Assembly (NCBI GenBank): GCA_016699855.1
Contig: CP064988.1
Span: 2,260,501-2,324,500 of the forward strand
Direction: 5' to 3'
DNA: 64,000 nucleotides
Source of the DNA: Rhodospirillales bacterium
Lineage (GTDB): Bacteria > Pseudomonadota > Alphaproteobacteria > Reyranellales > Reyranellaceae
The notes under the pieces are model-generated. The model was given only the letters and a program-made list of their open reading frames with translations. It was not told the DNA's origin and ran no database searches. Position 1 is the first letter of the stretch; each line of letters starts with the position of its first letter. The position numbers were made by a program, and so were the translations under genes. Positions 44,491 to 54,291 of this stretch are shown here, in pieces.

Positions 44491-44736
44491 ATGAAGCGCA
44501 CAGCCGTAGCCGCCGCGATCGCCCTCGCCGCCTTCGCGCCGGCGGCCCACGCCTCGAGCTATTTCGTCCATTGCGCCAACAACAAGATCGAGGTCGAATC
44601 GCGCAACCTCGAGCAGATGAAGATCGCGCGCGGTTCCGACACCTGCCAGCTCGGTTCCTTCAGCTACCTCTCCGACGCCCAGAGCTTCGCGCAGAAGAAC
44701 TTCGGCGGCGCCGGCGCGAAATGCTCGTGCCGTTGA
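44491..44736 (+). CDS. Small secreted four-cysteine protein, copy 1
   Basis: An 81-residue protein. The signal peptide MKRTAVAAAIALAAFAPAAHA ends near residue 21. The mature part (about 60 residues) has C28, C52, C78 and C80 and the block CANNKIEVESRNLEQM, then FGGAGAKCSCR at the end. It is a tandem paralogue of the next gene; the shared core is Y-x-V-x-CANNKIEV. I do not recognise the family. Export and two disulfides are likely. A CAAGGAGACC ribosome site precedes the ATG. Confidence 0.75.
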   Translation: MKRTAVAAAIALAAFAPAAHASSYFVHCANNKIEVESRNLEQMKIARGSDTCQLGSFSYLSDAQSFAQKNFGGAGAKCSCR

Positions 44737-44987
44737 GGCGCGCGGCGGTCGTCGCCGTCGTCGCCGCCGCGGCCTGGGCGGCGCCGGCGTCGTCGCAGTC
44801 GACGACGCACTACTACGTCTACTGCGCCAACAACAAGATCGAGGTCGACACGCGCGACGGCCCGCAGATGCGCTCCGCCCGCGGCAGCGGCATCTGCCAG
44901 ATGGGCCAGTTCAACTACCGCATGGACGCCGAGAGCTTCGCCAAGAAGAATTTCGGCGGCGTCGGCGGCAAGTGCGCCTGCCGTTGA
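44721..44987 (+). CDS. Small secreted four-cysteine protein, copy 2
   Basis: An 88-residue protein starting at ATG 44721, inside the last codons of copy 1 in another frame; a TTG at 44733 is an alternative. The signal peptide (about residues 6-25) is followed by YYVYCANNKIEVDTRDGPQM and FGGVGGKCACR, with C35, C59, C85 and C87 matching copy 1 one for one. More than half of the mature residues are identical to copy 1, so this is a tandem duplication with both copies kept. Function unknown; probably co-translated with copy 1. Confidence 0.72.
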   Translation: MLVPLRRAAVVAVVAAAAWAAPASSQSTTHYYVYCANNKIEVDTRDGPQMRSARGSGICQMGQFNYRMDAESFAKKNFGGVGGKCACR

Positions 44988-45003
44988 GCCGCCGCGGCGC
45001 CGG

Positions 45004-46014
45004 CTATTCCTGCCAGGGGAAGCGCGGCGCGAACAGATCCTGGCTGTAGCGCGACAGGCGGTACGTCTCGGTCGCGTTGACCAGCGCCGCGCGCACGCCC
45101 GGCTCGAGCGCCGAGTGCCCGGCGTCGGGCACCACGACGTAGGTCGCCTCCGGCCAGGCCCGCACCAGCTCGTCGGCGGTCACCGGCGGGCAGACGATGT
45201 CGTAGCGTCCCTGCACGATGGTGCAGGGAAGATGGCGGACGCGGTCCAGCTCCTTCCACGGCCAGCCGTCGGGCAGGAAGGTGCGGTTCACGAAGTAGTG
45301 GGCCTCGATCCGCGCCAGCGCCAGCGCGAAGCCGCCGCCGTCGGCGTCCAGCCCGCCCTTGTGGCCGGGATAGAGGGTGGAGCACGCCGCCTCGTAGCGG
45401 CTCCAAGCCCGCGCCGCCGGACGATGCCGGCCGGGGTCGGGATCGGTCAGCCGGCGGTAGTAGCCGCCCAGCACGTCGCCGCGCTCGGCCGGCGGCAGAT
45501 GCTCGACGAATTCGCGCCACGCCTCGGGAAACACCGTCCGCATGCCCTGCAGGAACCAGTGCACCTCGCTCTCGCGCCCGAGGAACACGCCGCGCAGGAT
45601 GAAGCCGAGGCAACGGTCGGGATAGCGCAGCCCGTAGGCGAGCCCCAGGGTGGAGCCCCACGATCCGCCGAAGATCAGCCATTGGCGGATGCCGAGATGC
45701 TGGCGCAGCTTCTCGATGTCCTCGACCAGGTGGCGCGTGGTGTTGTCGACGACGTCGGCCAGCGGCACCGAACGGCCGGCGCCGCGCTGGTCGAAGATCA
45801 CGACGCGATAGAATGTCGGGTCGAAGAAACGACGATGCACCGGCGCCGAACCCGCGCCGGGCCCGCCATGCAGGAACACGACGGGGATGCCGTCCGGGTT
45901 GCCGCTTTGTTCCCAGTAGAGGGTATGCCGATCATCGACCGCGAGCATGCCGCTGGCATAGGGGACGAGGTCGGGGAACAGCTCCGACCGTAACGGATTC
46001 TCCGACCTCGGCAT
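45004..46014 (-). CDS. pip: Proline iminopeptidase
   Basis: A 336-residue alpha/beta hydrolase that releases N-terminal proline from peptides. HGGPGAGSAPVHRRFFDP holds the oxyanion-hole HGGPG; the nucleophile elbow is GGSWGSTL with Ser118; DQRGAGRS is the other signature; GRYDIVCPP and AGHSALEPG carry the acid and histidine. ATG 46014 is chosen since GGAGCG precedes it; the frame continues upstream to ATG 46089. Divergent from the thermonuclease-like gene and convergent with the small secreted protein. Confidence 0.93.
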   Translation of the reverse strand: MPRSENPLRSELFPDLVPYASGMLAVDDRHTLYWEQSGNPDGIPVVFLHGGPGAGSAPVHRRFFDPTFYRVVIFDQRGAGRSVPLADVVDNTTRHLVEDIEKLRQHLGIRQWLIFGGSWGSTLGLAYGLRYPDRCLGFILRGVFLGRESEVHWFLQGMRTVFPEAWREFVEHLPPAERGDVLGGYYRRLTDPDPGRHRPAARAWSRYEAACSTLYPGHKGGLDADGGGFALALARIEAHYFVNRTFLPDGWPWKELDRVRHLPCTIVQGRYDIVCPPVTADELVRAWPEATYVVVPDAGHSALEPGVRAALVNATETYRLSRYSQDLFAPRFPWQE

Positions 46015-46083
46015 GCGCTCCGCGACTTTCCGCAACCCGGCGTCGCGCTGGCGCTTCCGCGCGCGATCCGTAATCTGGATTGT

Positions 46084-46934
46084 ATGCATCGACGGGCGAG
46101 CGTCAAATCCGCCGCGTGGGCCGCGCTCGCGACGCTGCTGTGCGCGCCGTGCGCGGCGGCGCGCGCGTGCGAACCCGGGGACGGATTCGTCAGGATCGCG
46201 GTCGCCGCGACCATCGACGGCGACACGATGCGGGAGAGGACGGCCAGGAATGGCGGCTGGCCGGCGTCGTCGCGCCGAAGCGCGGCGACGGCGCGCGTCC
46301 ACCGCCACGTGCGGAAGGGACGCCGCCCGGTCCGTCCGCCGACGACGACCGGGGCGGGCGCCGCGCCACCGCGTCGCCCGCCGACGCCGCCCGCGCCGCG
46401 CTCGACGCCCTGGTCACGGGACGCCGGGTCTGGCTGCGTGCGACCGGCGATTCCGTCGATCGGCACGGGCGGCGCTTCGCGATCGCGCGGACCGAGGATT
46501 GCGCGCCGCTCGACGAGGCGCTGCTGGGCGCCGGGCACTTGCGGGTCTACCCCGTCGCCGCCGCCGCCGCCGAGATCCCGCGCCTGCTGCGGGCCGAGGC
46601 GGCGGCGCGCGCCGACGCGCGCGGGCTCTGGGGCGATCCACGCTACGCCCTGCGCCGGCCGGGGGAGCTGGCGCGCCAGCTCGACAGTTTCGTCGTGGTC
46701 GAAGGCCGCGTGAGCGGCGTCGACGGCGGGCGCGGACGCGCGCGGCTGGCGTTCGGCGACGATTTCAACGTGACGATCGAGGCGCGCGTCCGCAGAATGT
46801 TGACGGCGCGCGGAATCGATCCGGCGGCGCTGGCTGGCCGCGCCGTGCGGGTCCGCGGCTGGCTGCGGGCGCGCGACGGCGTGGCGGCGATCGACTTGAC
46901 CACCGCCGATCAGTTGGAGATCGCCGAGCGATGA
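46084..46934 (+). CDS. Thermonuclease-like secreted protein, frameshifted
   Basis: A signal peptide (ASVKSAAWAALATLLCAPCAAA) and VAATIDGDTMR, the SNase-like start, are in one frame. At about 46237-46240 (AGGAC) the frame jumps; the continuation has DGQEWRLAGVVAPKRGD, RGLWGDPRYALRRPG and VVVEGRVSGVDGG, typical of thermonuclease-family OB domains with a C-terminal extension. Inserting one G restores continuity (DTMRERDGQEWRLAG); the total length, 851 nt, is one short of 284 codons. Whether the nuclease residues survive is unclear: the expected second Arg/Glu set is hard to place. Overlaps the M48 gene by 4 bp. Confidence 0.72.
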
Positions 46935-48388
46935 CCGTCACGTCCGCCATCCGACGCTGGATTCCGTGCCTGCGCGCGATGGCCCTCGCATTCGTGTTCG
47001 CGGCCGCCGCCTGCACGCCCGGCGGGAACGCCGGCGGCCCGGCGGTCTCGGGCGCCGACGTCTCGACCGCCGCGTCGCGCCCGCCCGAGCTCCGCGACGT
47101 GGCCCTGCGCGGCTATGGCGGCCTCTACGTGGAAGGTCCGGCCCCGGCCTATCTCGAGGCGGTCGGCCGCCGGATCGCGGCCGCGAACGACCTCGGCGAG
47201 TGGCGCTTCACGATGGTCGATTCGCCGGCGCCCAACGCCTTCACCATCGGCACGCGCGAGGTGTTCGTGGCGCGCGGCCTGCTGGCGGTTCTCCAGGACG
47301 AGGCCGAGCTGGCGTCGGTCGTCGGCCACGAGATGGCCCATGTCGTGGCCGGCCACCGCGCCCAGCGCGCCGCCCAGCGCGCGCAGGCGCTGTCGTCGGT
47401 CGTGCAGGTGGCGCGCAACACGCGCGACCCGCAGCTCGCCAGCGCCATGGCGATGATGGAGCTGACGCGGCTGCAGGCCTATTCGCGCGAGCACGAGTTC
47501 GAGGCCGACCGCATCGCCATCCGCCTGATCGCCAAGGCCGGCTACGACCCCGACGCCGCCGCGTCGGCGCTGCGGCGGATCCTCGCCTACGAGGGCTTCG
47601 CCGCGCGCGAGGCCGGGCGGACGGCGGCCGACCCGGGCCGCGGCGCCCAGCTCGACTCGCACCCCCGCACGGTCGACCGCGTCGAGGCGGCGCGGCGCGA
47701 GATCGGCGGCGCCGCCGGCGGCAGGCGCGAGGCCGAGGCCTATCTCGCGGCGACCGACGGGCTGCTGTTCGGCGATTCGCCGCGCGAGGGGTTCGCGCGC
47801 GGCCGGCGGTTCGTGCATCCGCAGCTCGGCTTCGCGTTCGACGCGCCGGCCGGCTACCGCCTGCTCAACGGCCCGCGCGCGGTGCTGGCGGTCGGTCCGA
47901 CCGGCTCCGGCATGGTGTTCACCTGCGTCGCGCGCGCGCCGGAAGGCGCGACGACGGACGCGATGCGACGCCTCTATCCGAACATCAACCTGGTCGACGC
48001 GCGCGAGCTGCGCGTCAACGGCATGGAGGCGGCCACCGCCGTCGCCGGGCGCGCCGCCGGCGCCGGGGATAGCGAGATGCGCGTCGTGGCGATCCGCTAC
48101 GACGGCTCGATCTGCACCTTCCGGATGGTGTGGACCGGCTCCGGCGGGGCGGAGCTCTTGCAGGCGGCCCAGACCTTCCGGCGCCTGTCGGCGAGCGACG
48201 CCGCGATGGCGCGGCCGTTGCGCCTGCGCGTCGTCGACGTGGCGCCGGGAGAGTCGACGCGCTCGCTCGCGGCGCGGACGCCGTTCGACGACGGCGTGCG
48301 CCGCGAACGCTTCGAACTGATCAACGGCCTCGACGGCGGCGAGAACGTCGCCGCCGGCCGCCGCGTGCGCGTCGTCGTCGCGGAATGA
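46931..48388 (+). CDS. M48-family metalloprotease lipoprotein
   Basis: A 485-residue protein with a lipobox (AAAAC, Cys28) and an M48 domain: HEMAH with H133, E134 and H137 and a later EHEFEADRIAI for the third zinc ligand. The rest includes HPQLGFAFDAPAGYRLLNG, a domain often behind BepA-like proteases, and at the C-terminus ELINGLDGG, a LysM-like end. It is probably a periplasmic quality-control protease in the BepA style. ATG overlaps the previous stop (ATGA) and its stop overlaps the YkuD gene. Confidence 0.87.
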   Translation: MTVTSAIRRWIPCLRAMALAFVFAAAACTPGGNAGGPAVSGADVSTAASRPPELRDVALRGYGGLYVEGPAPAYLEAVGRRIAAANDLGEWRFTMVDSPAPNAFTIGTREVFVARGLLAVLQDEAELASVVGHEMAHVVAGHRAQRAAQRAQALSSVVQVARNTRDPQLASAMAMMELTRLQAYSREHEFEADRIAIRLIAKAGYDPDAAASALRRILAYEGFAAREAGRTAADPGRGAQLDSHPRTVDRVEAARREIGGAAGGRREAEAYLAATDGLLFGDSPREGFARGRRFVHPQLGFAFDAPAGYRLLNGPRAVLAVGPTGSGMVFTCVARAPEGATTDAMRRLYPNINLVDARELRVNGMEAATAVAGRAAGAGDSEMRVVAIRYDGSICTFRMVWTGSGGAELLQAAQTFRRLSASDAAMARPLRLRVVDVAPGESTRSLAARTPFDDGVRRERFELINGLDGGENVAAGRRVRVVVAE

Positions 48389-48921
48389 CCGCCGGCGCGC
48401 CGACGCCGCTGGTCGCGACGGTCGACGGGCCGGGCGCGACCACGGGGACGCTCGCGTTCGGCGGTTTCCGCTGGCGCTGCGCGTTCGGACGCGGCGGCGT
48501 GCGGGTCGACAAGCGCGAGGGCGATGGCGCCACGCCGGCCGGGCTGTGGCCGCTACGGCGCGTCTGGTACCGCGCCGACCGGGTGGCGACGCCGGAGACG
48601 TCGTTGCCGGTCCGCGCCATCGCCGAGGCGGATGGCTGGTGCGACGATCCCGCCTCGCCCGACTACAACCGCCCTGTCATCCTGCCGCACCCCGCCCGGC
48701 ACGAGCGCCTCTGGCGTGACGACGGCCTCTACGACGTGCTGGTAGAGATCGGCCACAACGACGATCCGCCGCGCGCCGGCCTCGGCAGCGCGATCTTCAT
48801 GCACGTCGCCCGCCCCGGATACGCCCCGACCGAGGGTTGCGTCGCGCTGCGGATCGAGGATCTCCGGGTGGCGTTGCGGAGCTGCGACGCCGGAATCGCG
48901 CTGCGGATCGAGACGCCGTGA
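48385..48921 (+). CDS. L,D-transpeptidase-family (YkuD) protein
   Basis: A 178-residue YkuD-domain protein. The active-site signature is IFMHVARPGYAPTEGCVAL, with histidine and cysteine; EIGHNDDPP precedes it. The family crosslinks peptidoglycan or attaches proteins to it. No signal peptide is visible in this start, which is odd for the family, and some short members are cytoplasm-facing or exported otherwise. Overlap with the M48 gene (ATGA at 48385-48388) implies joint expression. Confidence 0.85.
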   Translation: MTAGAPTPLVATVDGPGATTGTLAFGGFRWRCAFGRGGVRVDKREGDGATPAGLWPLRRVWYRADRVATPETSLPVRAIAEADGWCDDPASPDYNRPVILPHPARHERLWRDDGLYDVLVEIGHNDDPPRAGLGSAIFMHVARPGYAPTEGCVALRIEDLRVALRSCDAGIALRIETP

Positions 48922-49147
48922 CCACCACGCCGACGCGGCCCGTTGTCCCGGCGTGGCCCCGTCCGGGCGGTGTCGCCCTCGATCCGGCGGCATGCGACCA
49001 CGCCGCGGCCTGACGCCCGGCTGTCCCCGCCGGTTCCCCGCGACGCCGCGCCGCTTGGCAGACCGGCGGACCTCCCGCTAGAAAACCGGGAACGAGCAAG
49101 TCCGGCCGGCGGCGAACGCCCGGCCGCGAGGGAAGGAAGCCAGCGCC

Positions 49148-51084
<1,937 letters not shown>

Positions 51085-51100
51085 CGCGCGGGACGCGCCG

Positions 51101-51623
51101 GTGACGGACGGCGCCGGCGTGGCGGACGGCGCGCCGCGCTGGCGGCGGATCGCCGACGCCGATCTGCCCGCGATCGACGCGATCTCGGACCTACTTCACC
51201 CCGGCCTTCCGGAAACCCGCGGGGGGCCGCCGAGAAGCGGCGGGCCCCCCGCCGGCCCGCCCCCCCTCCCTCCTGGGCGGCGCCGTCGTCGGCTATGGCA
51301 TCGCCCATCCGTGGACGCTGCGCGACGTGCCGAAGCTCGACCATGTCCTCGGCGCCCTTCCGCCCACGCCGGACTGCGTGTTCATCCACGACGTCGCGAT
51401 CCTGCCCGCCGCGCGCGGCCACCGCGCCTCGGCCGCGTTCGTCGAACGGATGCGCGACATCGCGCGCGGCCTCGACATCCGCGCGTTGGCGCTGGTGTCG
51501 GTCTACGATACGCGCCCGGTGTGGAGCCGGTACGGCTTTCGGGCGGTCGACGACGCGGCTCTGGCGCCGGCGCTCGCGCCCTATGGAGCCGACGCGCGCT
51601 ACATGGTCGCCGATATCCGCTGA
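51101..51623 (+). pseudogene. GNAT-family acetyltransferase, scrambled N-terminal half
   Basis: GTG 51101 starts a frame that reads WRRIADADLPAIDAISDLLHPGLPE, then breaks in a very G/C-rich stretch (about 51210-51275, several runs of 5-8 identical bases). The other frame resumes at GAVVGYGIAHPWTLRDVPKL and continues with VFIHDVAILPAARGHRASAAFVERM, the GNAT acetyl-CoA-binding part (R/Q-x-x-G-x-A-like), to a stop at 51623. The break looks like several indels in homopolymers. Presumably one intact GNAT acetyltransferase in the organism; the substrate is unknown. Confidence 0.65.
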
Positions 51624-51636
51624 CGGAACGGATGCC

Positions 51637-51771
51637 TCAAAGCCGTAGCGCGAGGCGGATGAGCGCCGCGATCAGCGCCAGCGTCGCGACGCCGGCGACC
51701 CACAATCCGGCGAACCACGCGAGGCGGCGCGCCGTCGATGGCCGCGGAGCGGCGGGGGCCTCGTCGCGCAT
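51637..51771 (-). CDS. DUF2474-family small membrane protein of the quinol oxidase
   Basis: A 44-residue protein: a basic N-terminus, then one TM helix (LAWFAGLWVAGVATLALIAAL, residues about 17-37, given as AWFAGLWVAGVATLALIA). This fits DUF2474 proteins, which lie next to cyanide-insensitive bd oxidase genes and are CydX-like in position. It begins 2 bp after the cioB stop. A stabilising role for the oxidase is inference from CydX. Confidence 0.7.
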   Translation of the reverse strand: MRDEAPAAPRPSTARRLAWFAGLWVAGVATLALIAALIRLALRL

Positions 51772-51773
51772 CG

Positions 51774-52779
51774 TCAGTGGTATCCGCCGTGCGCGTTCAC
51801 CTTGCCGCGGAACACCCAGTAGGAATACGCGGTGTAGGCGAGGATCATCGGCACCAGCACCACCGTGCCGACCAGCAGGAACCACAGGCTGCTCTCCGGC
51901 GCCGCCGCCTGATGGATGGTGACGGCGTGCGGCACGATGTAGGGGTGGAAGCCGATCCCCAGCCCGACGAAGCACAGCACGAACAGGCTCTGCGCGGCGA
52001 GGAACGGCATCAGCTCGCGGCGCGCCTTGAGCCCCGCCAGCAGCGCGAAGCCGGCGGCCGCGACCAGCAACGGCACCGGCGCGGTGTAGAGGATCTGCGG
52101 CCACGCCAGCCAACGCGCCGTGTAGACGGGGTTCAGAAACGGCGTCCACAGGCTGACGACCGCGATCAGCGCCAGCGTCGCGGCGCCGCACAGCGTCGCC
52201 TGCCGGTAGGCCGCGCGCTGCACCGCGCCCTCCGCCTTCAGCACCAGCCAGGTGGCGCCGAGCAGCGCGTAGCCGACCACCAGCGCAGCGCCGGTCAGCA
52301 GGCTGAATCCCGTCGCCCAGTCCCACCATCCGCCGGCGTAGGCGCGACCGGCGACGGGGATTCCCTGCACCAGCGCGCCAAGCGCGACGCCCTGCGCGAA
52401 CGCCGCTGGCGATCGAGCCGCCGGCGAAGGCCCAATCCCACAGGAACTGCCCGCGCCGCGTCTTCCAGCGGAACTCGAACGCCACGCCGCGGAAGATCAG
52501 CCCGAGCAGCATCACGGTGATCGGCGCGTAGAGCGCCGGCATGACCACGGCGAAGGCCAGCGGAAAGACGGCGAACAAGCCGCCGCCGCCCAGCACCAGC
52601 CAGGTCTCGTTGCCGTCCCACACCGGCGCGACGGAGTTCATCATCTCGTCGCGTTCGGCCTCGGAGCGCGCGAACGGAAACAGGATGCCGACCCCGAGGT
52701 CGAAGCCGTCGAGCACGACGTAGGCCAGCACCGCGAAAGCGATCAGGCCGGCCCACACCGTCGGAAGATCGAACGCCAT
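51774..52779 (-). CDS. cioB: Quinol oxidase subunit II (CioB/CydB), frameshifted
   Basis: Subunit II of a bd-type quinol oxidase. MAFDLPTVWAGLIAFAVLAYVVLDGFDLGVG is the hallmark start (seen as DLPTVWAGLIAFAVLAYV), then NETWLVLGGGGLFAVFPLAF. Near 52400-52409 one base too many breaks the frame; the rest has VQGIPVAGRAYAGGWWDW and FYxPHAVTIHQAA-like FHPYIVPHAVT. Total 1006 nt, one more than 335 codons. Likely a sequencing error; otherwise the oxidase would be inactive. The upstream cioA stop is 11 bp away. Confidence 0.88.
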
Positions 52780-52790
52780 CGTTCCCTCCC

Positions 52791-54194
52791 TCACCGCGCC
52801 GACGACGCCAGTTCCTGCGCCGGCGCCGGCGTGATCCCCGCCGCCTTGACCGGTTCGTCCGGCGGCAGGTCCGGCTCGCCGTGCCGCGGCGGCGCACCCA
52901 TCAGGCGCAGGATGTAGAACGTGCCGGCGCCGAACAGCAGGAAGTACACGACGACGAACGCGACCAGCGAGGCGCCGACCGCGGCGGCGTCGACGGCCGA
53001 CGCCGATTGCGCCGTCGTGAGCAAGCAGTAGACCGTGTAGGGCTGGCGTCCGACCTCGGTCGTGACCCAGCCCGCCAGCACGGCGGCGAAGCCGGACGGG
53101 CCCATCAGCACCGCGGCGCGATGGGTCCACGGCGCGTCGTACAGGCGGCCACGCCAGCGCAGCAGCACGCTCCACATGCCGATGGTGACCATGGCTACGC
53201 CGATCCCGACCATGATCCGGAAGCTCCAGAACACGATCGCCACCGGCGGCCGCTGATCGACCGGCCATTCCTTCAGACCGCGGACCGTGCCGTCGAGGCT
53301 GTGCGTCAGGATTAGGCTGCCGAGCCACGGGATCTCGACGGCGTAGTCGACGCGCTCCGTGCGCGCGTTCGGCAGGCCGAACAGGATCAGCGGCGCGCCG
53401 ACGCGGGGCTCGAAATGACCCTCCATCGCCGCGACCTTGGCCGGCTGGTGCTCGAGCGTGTTCAAGCCGTGGAAATCGCCGGCGACGACCTGGATCGGCG
53501 CCACCACGGCCGCCATCCACATCGCCATCGAGAACATGACGCGCGCGCCGGGGTTGGCGCGGTCGCGCAGCAGGTGCCACGCGGCGACGCCACCGACCAC
53601 GAACGCGGTCGTCAGGTACGCCGCCAGCACCATGTGGACGAGCCGGTACGGGAAGGATGGATTGAAGATCACCGCCCACCAGTCCACCGGCACGAACTGC
53701 CCGGCCTCGTTGATCGCGTAGCCCGCCGGCGTCTGCATCCAGCTGTTGACCGACAGGATCCAGAACGCCGACATGAAGGTGCCGAGTGCCACCATCGCGG
53801 TGGCGAGGAAATGCAGGCGCGGACCGACGCGTTCGCGGCCGAACAGCATGACGCCGAGGAAGCCGGCCTCGAGGAAGAACGCCGACAGCACCTCGTAGCC
53901 CATCAGCGGACCCAGCACCGGGCCGACCTTGTCGGCCCAGACGCTCCAGTTGGTGCCGATCTGGTAGCTCATGACGATGCCCGACACGACGCCCATGCCG
54001 AAGGCGACGGCGAATATCTTCTTCCAGTAGTTGAACAGGTCGAGGAACACCGGCCGGCCGGTCCACAGCGCCAGCCCGTTCAGGGTCGCGAGATAGCTGG
54101 CCAGCCCGATCGTGAAGGCCGGGAAGATGATGTGCGCGCTGATGGTGAAGGCGAACTGGATGCGCGCCAGGGTCACCGCATCGAAAGCGTCCAC
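52791..54194 (-). CDS. cioA: Quinol oxidase subunit I (CioA, cyanide-insensitive bd type)
   Basis: A 467-residue membrane subunit that oxidises ubiquinol and holds hemes. The N-terminal heme ligand lies in FAFTISAHIIFPAF, GYEVLSAFFLEAGFLGVM carries the acidic proton-path residues, FPYRLVHMVLAAYL a second heme histidine, and EVGRQPYTVYCLL the GRQP-type signature (Tyr where W is common). The Q-loop is short, as in the CIO-type oxidases that work at low oxygen and resist cyanide. I chose GTG 54194 for a GGGAG site upstream; an ATG lies 9 codons earlier. Confidence 0.92.
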   Translation of the reverse strand: MDAFDAVTLARIQFAFTISAHIIFPAFTIGLASYLATLNGLALWTGRPVFLDLFNYWKKIFAVAFGMGVVSGIVMSYQIGTNWSVWADKVGPVLGPLMGYEVLSAFFLEAGFLGVMLFGRERVGPRLHFLATAMVALGTFMSAFWILSVNSWMQTPAGYAINEAGQFVPVDWWAVIFNPSFPYRLVHMVLAAYLTTAFVVGGVAAWHLLRDRANPGARVMFSMAMWMAAVVAPIQVVAGDFHGLNTLEHQPAKVAAMEGHFEPRVGAPLILFGLPNARTERVDYAVEIPWLGSLILTHSLDGTVRGLKEWPVDQRPPVAIVFWSFRIMVGIGVAMVTIGMWSVLLRWRGRLYDAPWTHRAAVLMGPSGFAAVLAGWVTTEVGRQPYTVYCLLTTAQSASAVDAAAVGASLVAFVVVYFLLFGAGTFYILRLMGAPPRHGEPDLPPDEPVKAAGITPAPAQELASSAR

Positions 54195-54291
54195 CGCCGA
54201 TCTCCCGCGAATGCGACGCATCCGAGATTGGCCCGATTCCGCCGGCGCGCAAGCGGTTCGGTCGAAGATGCCGCGGGTCGCGGCGCCCCGC

